Source: Rhodoferax sp. WC2427
GTDB taxonomy: Bacteria; Pseudomonadota; Gammaproteobacteria; Burkholderiales; Burkholderiaceae_C
Length of the DNA: 64,000 nt
Direction of reading: 5' to 3'
NCBI RefSeq assembly: GCF_040822085.1
Contig: NZ_CP162006.1
Location: 2,356,001-2,420,000, forward strand
This document shows, one piece after another, positions 47,301 to 54,489 of this stretch. Numbering within the stretch: position 1 is the first letter of the stretch; the number at the start of each line of letters is the position of its first letter. The notes beneath the pieces are model-generated. The model saw only the letters and a program-made list of their open reading frames with translations. It did not search any database and was not told the DNA's origin. The translations under genes and the position numbers were made by a program.

Positions 47301-50068
47301 GTTTGCCTGCGGGCTGCGCCACCACCACCACGCCGGTGGCGGCGATGGCCGTGCTTGCATTGGCCAAAGCCGGTCCTGCCCGTCTTGAAGTGGGTGTGCC
47401 GTCGTCTTACACCTTGGTCTTGACCAACAGCGGCAACGCCGCCAGCCCGGCCACGGTGACCGTATTCGACCGCATGCCAGTCCATCTGCAGTTCAACGCA
47501 GCCACCGGGGCCAGTTGCTCCGCGGGCGGCAGCGTGTCCACGGGGCAGCTGCTGGTTTGCAATGTGGTCGGGCCGATTGCCGCCGGTAACAACGCGGGCT
47601 TCACGGTAGCCGTGACCGCGCTGGCCCCTACGGCCCAGACCCAATTGACCAACCGGGCCAGCGTGGCACCACAGGGGGGGACGCCCGTGGACCCCTTGGC
47701 ATGCACGGCAACCGGTGTGCCTGCCGGATGCGCAGTGGCGGTGGTGCCCGTGGGCAGCGTGCCGCAATTGGCCGTCAGCAAGAGTGTGGGGGTGCCTTTG
47801 CCGCTGTCCACCACCGCTTTCGAGGTGTCCTATGCGGTGCTGGTGGGCAATCTGGCAGCGGGTGCGCCTGCGTACAACGTGCAAGCCAACGAGAGCTTTT
47901 TACGGCTGTTCCCCACCGCCAGTGCAGTGGGTGTGAAATCGGCCAGCTACGGGGTGGTCGCGCAGGGTGGGGCTGTTTGCAGCATGAATCCGTCTTTCAA
48001 CGGCACCACCGACACCCGCTTACTGGCCGGTGTCGACACCCTTGCGGGCGGCCAGTCCTGCCTGGTCCGGTTCGTGGTGTCGGTGGCTTACGCCAGCGCG
48101 GCGGCGGTACCCAACCAGCCCCAGCTCAACAGCGTGCCCGTATCGTCTGTGTCGCTGGGGGCAGGCCCCAATCCGGGCTATAGCAATGGTGGCGTCACCA
48201 CACCGCCCGCCAACGCCGTGACGACTGGGTTGTCGGTGGTCAGCAACCCACCGGCTGCGGGGTCCCCGCCGGGCACGACGGCCAACGTGCCCACCTTGCC
48301 CCCGGCACCCACCCCCGTGGGTGTACCGACACCGGTCAACCTGGTATCGGCGCCGGGCAGCATTGCCGGCTCGGTATGGGACGACTCCGGCACCGCCACG
48401 GGCGGAAATCGCCAGCGGGACCCCACAGAAACCGGCCTGGCCGGTTGGACCGTGGAAGCCGTGGATGCCAACGGCATGGTGGTGAAGAAGATCGACCAGT
48501 CACCCGCCACGGCGACCACCGGTGCCAATGGCGAATACCAATTGGGTGGCTTGTATCCGGGCGACTACGGGGTGCGCTTCCGGGCACCGGGCAACGGGGG
48601 GGCGGCCGGTGCCGTGTTCGGTACGCCGGTGAACGGCGAACAGGGCAATCCGCAAACCCATTCCAGCCTGGATGCCACCACACGGCTGCTGCGGGCCACC
48701 GTGGTGGCGGGCGAAACCCTGGCGCAGCAAAGTCTGCCGCTGGAGCCCAACGGCGTGGTGTATGACGCCATGACCCGCCAGCCGGTGGTCGGCGCCACTG
48801 TCACACTGCTCGGTCCCGACGGCAATCCGGTTCCGGCTGCGTCGCTGCTGCCAGACCAGCAAGGGCAGGTGACGGGGCCCACCGGCATCTACCGTTTTGA
48901 CCTGGCGGCAACTGCTGCCAGCGGCGCATACGGGCTGCGTATCACCCCGCCGGGCGGCTACCTGGCACCCTCGGCCATCCTGCCCGCGCAAACCACCCTG
49001 CTGGCGCAACAGTCGGGCCTGGTCTATACCGTGGTGCCCAGTGCCACCGCACCGCAGGGTAGTGCGGCGACCACCCACTATCTGCAACTGTCCTTGTCGC
49101 CCAGCAGCGCGCTGGTGGTGCACAACCACCTGCCGCTGGACCCGGCCACCGGCGGTGTGCTGGTGGTGCAAAAGCAGGCCGACCGCGCGGTGGCCGAAGT
49201 AGGCGACAGCGTGCTCTACCGCATCCGCGTGCGCAACAGCGGCACGGGCGTGGTGCTGGGCGTGCGCCTGGTGGATTCCTTGCCCTTGGGCTTCAAGCTG
49301 ATTCCCGGCACCGTGACCTTGGCAGCTGGCCACGCCGTGGCCACAGTGCAGCCCAACCCCGATGGCACCCCCGGTCCGCGCCTGACGTATGCGATCGGCA
49401 ATGTGCTGCCGGGCCAGACCCTGGAGCTGGGCTACCGTGCCCGCATTGGCGTGGGCGGCGACCGGGGCGACGGCACCAACCGTGCCCGGGCTACCGACCA
49501 GACCGGCACCATTACCTCCAACGAGGGCAAGGCCACGGTGCGTGTCAGTGGCGGCGTGTTTACCACCGAAGCCTGCGTGATCGGCAAGGTCTATGTGGAC
49601 TGCAATGGCAACCGCGTCCAGGACGACGGCGAACCGGGCATTCCGGGCGTGCGCCTGTACTTCGAGAACGGCACCAACCTCACCAGCGATGAAAACGGCC
49701 AGTACAGCATCTGCGGTCTGCGCCCCATCACCCATGTGCTCAAAGTCGACCCGCAGAGCATGCCCGTGGGCAGCCGCCTGGAGACCTTGTCCAACCGCAA
49801 CGCGGGCGACGCCGAGAGCCTGTTCGTCGACCTGAAGAACGGCGAGCTGCACCGCGCCGACTTTGCCGAGCGCTCCTGCTTGCCCAAGATACTCCAGCAG
49901 GTGGAGGACAGGCGCAAGCGAGGGCCTATCTACGTGCCGGAAATCCAGACCGGTGCCGACAAGACCGGCGTCCAGTTTGACTCCCGTATCCACCGGCTGG
50001 AGCGCCCGGCTTGCGACGCAAGCCAGACACCTGCCTGCACATCCAGCCAGAAGGGGGGTGTGCAATGA
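41324..50068 (+). CDS. Giant secreted DUF11-repeat surface protein, 2914 residues
   Basis: This very large predicted surface protein starts at a GTG behind GAGGAG. Residues about 25-48 form a long signal sequence ending in TPVAARV. Next come a PA14/GLEYA-like region (about 125-240), an Ig/prealbumin-like segment (about 370-470), and twelve tandem DUF11-type beta-sandwich repeats of 138-139 residues (about 485-2145). A diverged thirteenth unit follows, then an SdrD-B-like domain (about 2344-2440), one more DUF11 unit (about 2612-2745) and a second SdrD-B-like domain (about 2750-2830). It has no LPXTG, transmembrane anchor or autotransporter barrel. Its stop overlaps the start of an outer-membrane barrel gene. 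Adhesion or biofilm structure is inferred from domain type. Confidence 0.9.
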   Translation: MRLPGQNNDRAFLLTTTSSRFRVLCKPVLQAFCIFWMVLIAATPVAARVLFETYRGTVRVPVLPAPRYSNSGGSDAQLLQNLKNISVNPANAITTGAAANIDFIESSLTLCDADVDPAYTLTPACQQGIQGMVLYTLVKFPGAGSYTFSFAHDDQVDVDISTQLSTSDYRNANYNVPVGALSSYTNGNTFFENLPGTFTSPATNACYLMRVYWNNVGGNNLLRMRWSGAGTGGTQIIPAANLLDPGVQSNWTGCSNAPSSVTILKNSVGSTGTFSFTGDNGFQGDSITTVSSNVPVSGRSLSLAQSGIATTLTEAAPPAGWALSDVSCTGLGSGGTATPNTAARSVLLDALATAGQNNISCTFTNVKLPRLRVQKQLPGGRFAAADQFTLTVNGPAATTHSVTTTGSGTTASGIATLNSGIGSYTVAETASGSTNLSNYTSSYSCVNATPGGTAVPTGTGNSFSTPLAANDDVLCTLSNATFPVLGLTKTTGASPMQVGVAQDYLLTVLNTGGGASPASFQVLDRLPAHLQFNSASGASCVPSGSTASGQLLTCTVSGPLAAAGSTTFRVNATPLLATAGTSVTNRASVDPSGGTPGDPLACVSPKNPAGCATVTTPVAAQPSLALTKSSPAVFVVGTAANYTLTITNSGGAATPASVVVQEHLPANMQFNSVAGASCVASGTVATGQLLACSVAGPIPVGGSASFNVNVTPLAAVASTTVTNRAQVDPQGGVPGNPDLCTATGVPAGCATVNTPVDGVPHLGLAKASATSFVVGVPSPYTLTVSNNGSAASPSSFYVYDTLPANVQFNGASGASCTASGSVASGLGLRCQVVGVVAVGGSVSFTVGATALLPTAGTLLTNRASVDPGGNFPPIDPSTCTATGTPDGCATVTTPVNAVPMLALAKSGPANLLVGTAANYTLIVSNTGGAASPAGVVVQDLLPANVQFNSASGASCTASASIATGQFLACSVATPIAAGGSASVTVNVTALAATANTTVTNRATVDAQGGTPGNPADCSATGIPTGCATVNTPVNGLPLLDLAKTGPSQWVVGTPGNYTLTVRNTGSAASPARFYVRDLLPANLQFNSAAGAACTATGAVATGVDLQCLLTGPVAVGGSISFTVNVTALAPTAGTVLTNRAAVDPGGNFPPPDPSTCSTTGTPAGCATVTTPVDAIAVLSLAKTSPPSFTVGAAADYTLTLSNSGGAASPVGVQVLDRLPANVQFNSASGAACVAGGSLATGQTLACTLGASIPAGGSASFTVNVTAQVATANSVVTNRATVGVQGGVPNDPSLCTATGIAPGCATVNTPVGGVAVLGLVKTGPASFSVGTPANYTLTVRNTGTAASPVSFYVRDTLPANLQFNSASGASCSASATVAAGLDLLCNLSGPVAPGASASFTVNVTALAATAGTVLTNRAAVDPGGNFPPPDPATCASTGTPGGCATTSTPVDAIPVLDLLKTSPASFSVGVPVNYTLTVRNTGSAPSPASVLVFDRLPANLHFNSASGAACTASGTDAAGIFLGCSVSGPVPAGAGASFTVNVTALAPAAATTVSNRASVDPRGGTPVDPAACTATGLPLGCATVNTPVGGIPVLDLAKTGPASFTVGTPANYTLAVRNTGSASSPASFYVRDRLPANLQYHSASGASCVATGNVASGVELLCLVNGPVAVGSSKVFTVHVTALQPLAGTSVLNRAAVDVGGNYPPPDPVTCTATGTPAGCATTSTPVNATPVLVLAKTGPAAVAIGVAADYTLTLTNTGGAATAASVTVLDRLPANVQFNSAAGAVCVASGAVASGPLVNCTVSGPVAAGGGTASFTVNVTALAPTAATTVTNRATVDPNGGTPVDPGICTATGLPLGCATANTPVGGIPVLVLAKTGPAGLTVGAPGDYRLTVTNTGTASSPAVFYVRDRLPANVQFNAATGASCAASGSLATGLDLLCQASGPLAAGGGTRSFTVKVTPAQATAGTVLTNRAAVDPGGNYPPPDPGTCTANGLPAGCATTTTPVAAMAVLALAKAGPARLEVGVPSSYTLVLTNSGNAASPATVTVFDRMPVHLQFNAATGASCSAGGSVSTGQLLVCNVVGPIAAGNNAGFTVAVTALAPTAQTQLTNRASVAPQGGTPVDPLACTATGVPAGCAVAVVPVGSVPQLAVSKSVGVPLPLSTTAFEVSYAVLVGNLAAGAPAYNVQANESFLRLFPTASAVGVKSASYGVVAQGGAVCSMNPSFNGTTDTRLLAGVDTLAGGQSCLVRFVVSVAYASAAAVPNQPQLNSVPVSSVSLGAGPNPGYSNGGVTTPPANAVTTGLSVVSNPPAAGSPPGTTANVPTLPPAPTPVGVPTPVNLVSAPGSIAGSVWDDSGTATGGNRQRDPTETGLAGWTVEAVDANGMVVKKIDQSPATATTGANGEYQLGGLYPGDYGVRFRAPGNGGAAGAVFGTPVNGEQGNPQTHSSLDATTRLLRATVVAGETLAQQSLPLEPNGVVYDAMTRQPVVGATVTLLGPDGNPVPAASLLPDQQGQVTGPTGIYRFDLAATAASGAYGLRITPPGGYLAPSAILPAQTTLLAQQSGLVYTVVPSATAPQGSAATTHYLQLSLSPSSALVVHNHLPLDPATGGVLVVQKQADRAVAEVGDSVLYRIRVRNSGTGVVLGVRLVDSLPLGFKLIPGTVTLAAGHAVATVQPNPDGTPGPRLTYAIGNVLPGQTLELGYRARIGVGGDRGDGTNRARATDQTGTITSNEGKATVRVSGGVFTTEACVIGKVYVDCNGNRVQDDGEPGIPGVRLYFENGTNLTSDENGQYSICGLRPITHVLKVDPQSMPVGSRLETLSNRNAGDAESLFVDLKNGELHRADFAERSCLPKILQQVEDRRKRGPIYVPEIQTGADKTGVQFDSRIHRLERPACDASQTPACTSSQKGGVQ
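42777..47760 (+). repeat. Twelve tandem DUF11-type coding repeats in alternating A/B pairs
   Basis: Units begin near 42777, 43187, 43601, 44018, 44431, 44848, 45262, 45679, 46093, 46510, 46927 and 47347, a period of about 414-420 bp. Each unit contains a version of LAKTGPASFTVGTPANYTL, LPANVQFNSASGASC and NRAxVDPxGG. Units alternate between a type with FYVRD and VDPGGNFPPPDP and a type with VxVLD and VDPQGGTPxDP, so the higher-order unit is a pair of about 830 bp. Confidence 0.92.
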
Positions 50069-53000
50069 GCGCCCGCACATTCCCGGTTTTGCGCCTGCGC
50101 CGGTCGCTGGTGGCTGCTGCGGCCCTGGCGGTCTTGACCGGCTCTGGCCTGGTCCGGGCCGCTGACGATGCGACCCTGCCGGTCGGCCCGGGCACCGGCA
50201 CCACGCCCATGGGCCAGGCCGCCATTGCCGGGTCGGGCGTGGCCTTTCGCGACCTGTCCGGGCCCGGCGTCCACCAGGCCAACAGCGGTTTGCCCCCGGT
50301 GGCCACCGAGGGCCTGTGGAACATCTCCAAAGGCCTGCCTGCCGATGCCCAGATCCGCCTGTCGGTGTCGGCCGCCCAGGCACCGGCCGATGGCCGATCC
50401 ACGCTGCGGCTAGCCATTGAACTGCGGGATGCCCAGGGCGCCCTGGTCACCGTTCCCACACGCCTGCGCATCCAAACCACCTTGGGCCGGTTGCAACCGG
50501 AATCTGGCTGGGCCAGCGAAGGTTTGGAGGTGGTTACCACCAACGGGCATGCCGAGTTGCTGCTGGTCGCCCCGGCCACGCCGGGCGATGCGCTGCTGCA
50601 GGTGCAAAGCGGTGCCGTAGGCGTGCAGGGCCAGGTGAGCTTTGTGCCCGACTTGCGGCCTCTGCTGGTGGTCGGCATTGTCGAAGGCTCCTTGAACTTT
50701 GGCCGCATCCAAGGCGATGCCCTGACACCCCATATCAGCAACATCGGCTTTGAGGACAGCCTGCACCGCTGGGGTGGCAGCGACAACACCGGCAGCGGCG
50801 ACACCACCACCGTGAATGGCCGGGCGGCGGCATTTGTCAAGGGCACGATCAAAGGGGAATACCTGCTGACGGCCGCCTTCGACTCCGACAAGACCACCAC
50901 GGAGAAGCTGTTCCGCGACATCGACCCCAACCAGTACTACCCGATCTACGGCGATGCCTCGGTGGTGCAGCACGATGCCCAAAGCACCAGCAAGCTGTAT
51001 GTGCGCATCGACAAGGACAAAAGCTATGTGCTGTATGGCGACTTCAGCACCCAGGACCCGGCGCAGCGCCCGCGCCTGGCCAGCTACACCCGGGCCCTCA
51101 CGGGGGCCAAGCTGCACCATGAAACCCCCGGTGTGCGGGTCAACGCGTTTGCCGCCCACAGCGCGCAGAGGCAGTTTGTGGACGAGCAGGCCGGCCGTGG
51201 CATTTCCGGGCCGTATGCCGTGTCGCAGCCCAATGCCATCGCCAATTCCGAAACCGTCGAACTGCTAACCCGCGACCGCAACCAGCCCGACGTGGTGCTC
51301 CGGCGCCAGCCCATGTCGCGCTATGTGGACTACGACTTCGAGCCGTTTTCGGGCCGCATCCTGTTCCGCAAACCCGTGCCCAGCGCCGACGAGAACTTCA
51401 ACCCCATCACCATCCGCATCACCTACGAGGTGGACGGCGGTGGCGAGAAATTCTGGGTCGGCGGCGTGGATGCCAGTGTCAAACTGGGCGAGCAGGTCGA
51501 GGTGGGCGGCAGCTATGCCGAAGACCGCAACACTGCCTCGCCCTACACGCTGTACGGCGCGCATGCCGATGTGCAACTGGCCGAGCAGAGCCTGCTGACC
51601 ATGGAAGTGGCGCGCAGCGAAGGTAACCAGTTTTTCAGCAGCACGCTGCAAAGCAGCGGCGTGTTGCCGCTGACCGCCGACCCGCAGGGGCAGGCCACAC
51701 GCATCGAGTGGCGCAGCGACAGCCCGGGCCTGAAGCTGCGGGCCCATGCAGCCCGCGCCAGCACCGGCTTCCAGAACGCCGAATCCGGCCTGGCCGCGGG
51801 CCGCACCGACGCCGGGGTAGAGGCCACCTGGCAATGGTCCGACAGCCTGCGCCTGCGTGGCCGGGCCCTGCACATCGAAGACGCCTTCAGCCAAGGGCAC
51901 CGCAACGCGGCCTCCATTTCGGCCGACAAGCGACTGAACGACATGTTCAGCCTGGAGTTGGGCGCGTCGCACGTGGACGAAACCTACGACCCGACCCAGC
52001 CCGGCATTGCCCAGTACGGCGTGGGCGCGGTTCCGGGGACCGGTGGGTCCTTGACCGACACCGGCTTTGGCTTTGCGGGCGGTGGTCTGTTGCAGTCGCC
52101 GTTGTCGCCCTACGCGCTGGTGGGAAGTGGCAACCAGATTGCCCAGCGCGCCTACACCTCGGTCAAGGCCCGCCTGTCGGCCCGGGTCACCCCCGATGCC
52201 ACGGTGTACGGCGAAGCCGAGCAGGTGGTCGACGGATCGGACGGGCGGCGCGTGGGCATCGGGGCCGAATACCGCCTGAACGACCACAGCCGGGTGTACG
52301 GCCGCCATGAGTGGCTGGAATCCCTGTCGGGTCTGTACGGTCTGTCCGGCTTTGGCGACCATGCCACCCAGACGGCCATCGGTGTGGACACCGAGTACAT
52401 GAAGGATGGCCAGGTCTACAGCGAATACCGCATGGCCGGGGCCCAGAATGGCCGCGACGCCGCCGCCGCCGTGGGCGTGCGCAACCTGTGGCGGCTGGGG
52501 GAGGGCATCCATCTGACGACCGGCTTCGAGCGCCAGCAGGTGGTGGTGGCCGACCGCACCGGCAGCAACCCGGTGCTCGGCAGCGTGCAAACCGCCCATG
52601 CCGTGGTGCTGGGGTTGGACTACCTGGCCAACCCGCGGTGGAAGGCCGGTGGCCGCCTGGAGTACCGGGTGTCGGACACCCAGACCAACTGGTTGTCCAC
52701 CGTGGCGGCCACCCGCAAGCTCAGCGACCAGTGGTCCATGCTGGTCCGCAACGTGCTGCTGGCTTCGCGCGCACGGGGCGACAGCGCGGGCGATGTGACG
52801 CAAGACCGCTTCCAGCTCGGCCTGGCCTACCGCGACGTGGCCACCAACGTCTGGCACGGACTGGCGCGCTACGAGCACCGCATCGACAACAACACCACGC
52901 CGGTGCAAACCGTGGGCACCACCGCCAGCGCGCTGGGCCACAGCCGCACCGACGTGGTCTCGCTGCATGCCAACATCCACCCCCAGCGCGCCTGGACGCT

Positions 53001-53394
53001 GGCCGCCCAGGTCGCGGCCAAGCAGGTGAATGAAACCTTCTCGGGGGTGAACTCCCGCTTCAGCGCGGGCTTGCTGGCGGGCCGGGTGCTGTGGGATGTG
53101 TCGGAGCGCTGGGATATGGGCCTGATGGCCTCCACCACCCAGGGCGGCGGCACCCGGCTCCACGGTATGGGCGCCGAAGCGGGCTACCGGCTGATGGACA
53201 ACCTGTGGGTGTCGGCGGGCTATGTGGTCGGGCGCTATGCCGATGCCGACCTGTTTGCCTCCAACGCCTCCTGGCGCGGTGCCTATGTGCGCCTGCGCTT
53301 CAAGTTTGACGAAAAACTGCTGGACGGGGACAAGCCGCGCACCAACCGGCTGCTGGAACCCGCCAACCAGGCACCCCGGGAGTGGCGCGAATGA
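50065..53394 (+). CDS. Outer-membrane beta-barrel protein with N-terminal Ig-like domain
   Basis: This protein of 1109 residues has a signal peptide (about 1-32), an invasin/Big-1-like Ig domain (about 105-210: LRLAIELRDAQGALV, LLLVAPATPGDALLQV) and a long region of alternating amphipathic strands (about 270-1085) typical of a TonB-receptor-sized barrel. The last strand (AYVRLRFKF) looks like an outer-membrane assembly signal but is followed by about 27 extra residues. No TonB box or clear plug is recognised. The ATG overlaps the giant gene's stop by 4 bp, so the two are coupled. Export or anchoring of the giant protein is the suggested role, which is inference. Confidence 0.85.
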   Translation: MSARTFPVLRLRRSLVAAAALAVLTGSGLVRAADDATLPVGPGTGTTPMGQAAIAGSGVAFRDLSGPGVHQANSGLPPVATEGLWNISKGLPADAQIRLSVSAAQAPADGRSTLRLAIELRDAQGALVTVPTRLRIQTTLGRLQPESGWASEGLEVVTTNGHAELLLVAPATPGDALLQVQSGAVGVQGQVSFVPDLRPLLVVGIVEGSLNFGRIQGDALTPHISNIGFEDSLHRWGGSDNTGSGDTTTVNGRAAAFVKGTIKGEYLLTAAFDSDKTTTEKLFRDIDPNQYYPIYGDASVVQHDAQSTSKLYVRIDKDKSYVLYGDFSTQDPAQRPRLASYTRALTGAKLHHETPGVRVNAFAAHSAQRQFVDEQAGRGISGPYAVSQPNAIANSETVELLTRDRNQPDVVLRRQPMSRYVDYDFEPFSGRILFRKPVPSADENFNPITIRITYEVDGGGEKFWVGGVDASVKLGEQVEVGGSYAEDRNTASPYTLYGAHADVQLAEQSLLTMEVARSEGNQFFSSTLQSSGVLPLTADPQGQATRIEWRSDSPGLKLRAHAARASTGFQNAESGLAAGRTDAGVEATWQWSDSLRLRGRALHIEDAFSQGHRNAASISADKRLNDMFSLELGASHVDETYDPTQPGIAQYGVGAVPGTGGSLTDTGFGFAGGGLLQSPLSPYALVGSGNQIAQRAYTSVKARLSARVTPDATVYGEAEQVVDGSDGRRVGIGAEYRLNDHSRVYGRHEWLESLSGLYGLSGFGDHATQTAIGVDTEYMKDGQVYSEYRMAGAQNGRDAAAAVGVRNLWRLGEGIHLTTGFERQQVVVADRTGSNPVLGSVQTAHAVVLGLDYLANPRWKAGGRLEYRVSDTQTNWLSTVAATRKLSDQWSMLVRNVLLASRARGDSAGDVTQDRFQLGLAYRDVATNVWHGLARYEHRIDNNTTPVQTVGTTASALGHSRTDVVSLHANIHPQRAWTLAAQVAAKQVNETFSGVNSRFSAGLLAGRVLWDVSERWDMGLMASTTQGGGTRLHGMGAEAGYRLMDNLWVSAGYVVGRYADADLFASNASWRGAYVRLRFKFDEKLLDGDKPRTNRLLEPANQAPREWRE

Positions 53395-54419
53395 ACACCA
53401 CCAAGATTGTGCTGGCGTCGCTGCTGGCATCGGTCGGCCTGCAGGCCGTCGCGGACCAACCCCCGGCCATGCCCGGGACACCCGGCCCGTCGCGGGTGGC
53501 CGAACCTGCGGCCTTTACCGCGGTGCAGCAGCGGCTGAACCGGCTGGCGGCCCAAGCGGCTGCCTGCCCGGCCGACTACCACCGCTTCAAAAGCCAGGCC
53601 TGGCTGAACCTGGCGCGCGACAAGTGGCACGACAACGGCGAAGCGGCCGCGGTCGATGACAGCCTGGTGCAGGCTACCGCTTTGCTGGACCGGCTGGAGC
53701 AGGGCGGTAGCCCACCCTGGGACACGCCTGCACTGCGTGCTGCGCCGCAGGTACGCGCCGATCTGTGGCAGCAGGCCGAGGCAATGCGCCGCAGCAACCG
53801 CCTGTGCGCGTCCACCGATGTGCAGCGCCTGGCGGCGTTTTGCGAGGTGCAACTGGCCTGGTCGGGCTATGAGGCCACCCGTGGCGGCTGGAAGCATATG
53901 GCACCCTACATCCGGATTGCCGAAGATCTGTGTGCCGAGGCGCAACGGGTGCCGCCGGCGCCCGAGCCGCCACCGCCCATTGCGGCTCTAGTACCCTCAA
54001 ACCCGGTGCCCCCAAACCCGGTGCCGCAACAGCGGGTGCTGAGCGCCCAGGCCCTGTTCCGGCACGACAAGTCCGCCCTGGCCGACGTGCTGCCCGCGGG
54101 CCTGCAGGCCGTCAACGCACTGGCCGTGCAGTTGCGCACGGTGGTCGGGCTGCGGCAGGTGGTGGTGACCGGCCACGCCGACAGCACCGGCGCGCCGGGT
54201 TACAACCAGCGCCTGGCCCTGGCGCGGGCCGACACGGTGCGCAACCTGCTGGTGATGCGCGCGGTCGATGCCAGCAAGGTGGAGGTGCGCTCGCTGGGCG
54301 CCACCCAGCCGGTGGTCACCGATTGCCAACCAGGCCGGGGGGCCGCCGCCTGGAAGGCCTACACAGCATGCCTGCAACCCAACCGCCGCGTCGAGATCGG
54401 GTGGCTGCAAGCCCCTTGA
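53391..54419 (+). CDS. OmpA-domain envelope protein
   Basis: This 342-residue protein has a signal peptide (about 1-24, ending GLQAVA), an alpha-helical middle region with several conserved cysteines (about 30-195), a proline-rich linker (about 198-215) and a C-terminal OmpA/MotB-like peptidoglycan-binding domain (about 220-342). The domain shows VVVTGHADSTGAPGYNQRLALARA and NRRVEIGW. It starts inside the barrel gene's stop codon (ATGA). It may tie the surface complex formed by the giant protein and the barrel to the cell wall. The N-terminal part has no recognised family. Confidence 0.88.
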   Translation: MNTTKIVLASLLASVGLQAVADQPPAMPGTPGPSRVAEPAAFTAVQQRLNRLAAQAAACPADYHRFKSQAWLNLARDKWHDNGEAAAVDDSLVQATALLDRLEQGGSPPWDTPALRAAPQVRADLWQQAEAMRRSNRLCASTDVQRLAAFCEVQLAWSGYEATRGGWKHMAPYIRIAEDLCAEAQRVPPAPEPPPPIAALVPSNPVPPNPVPQQRVLSAQALFRHDKSALADVLPAGLQAVNALAVQLRTVVGLRQVVVTGHADSTGAPGYNQRLALARADTVRNLLVMRAVDASKVEVRSLGATQPVVTDCQPGRGAAAWKAYTACLQPNRRVEIGWLQAP

Positions 54420-54443
54420 TAAATTTATAAAAAAAGTGCCTCC

Positions 54444-54487
54444 AGTGCTTATTGCATCAGCGTAATAAGCTCTTTAAATAATAGCAA
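54444..54487 (+). repeat. Dispersed palindromic repeat, copy 12
   Basis: The copy contains GTGCTTATTGCATCAGCG, TAATAAGCT and ATAGCA, between the convergent OmpA and amidohydrolase genes. It may act as the operon end. Confidence 0.65.
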
Positions 54488-54489
54488 TC

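Noticed and set aside
42777..47760. Possible CRISPR-like array
   Set aside because: The repeat period is about 415 bp, all within one open frame; there are no short direct repeats with unique spacers.
51265..53481. 738-codon minus-strand frame opposite the barrel gene
   Set aside because: Antisense shadow; no domain or ribosome binding site.
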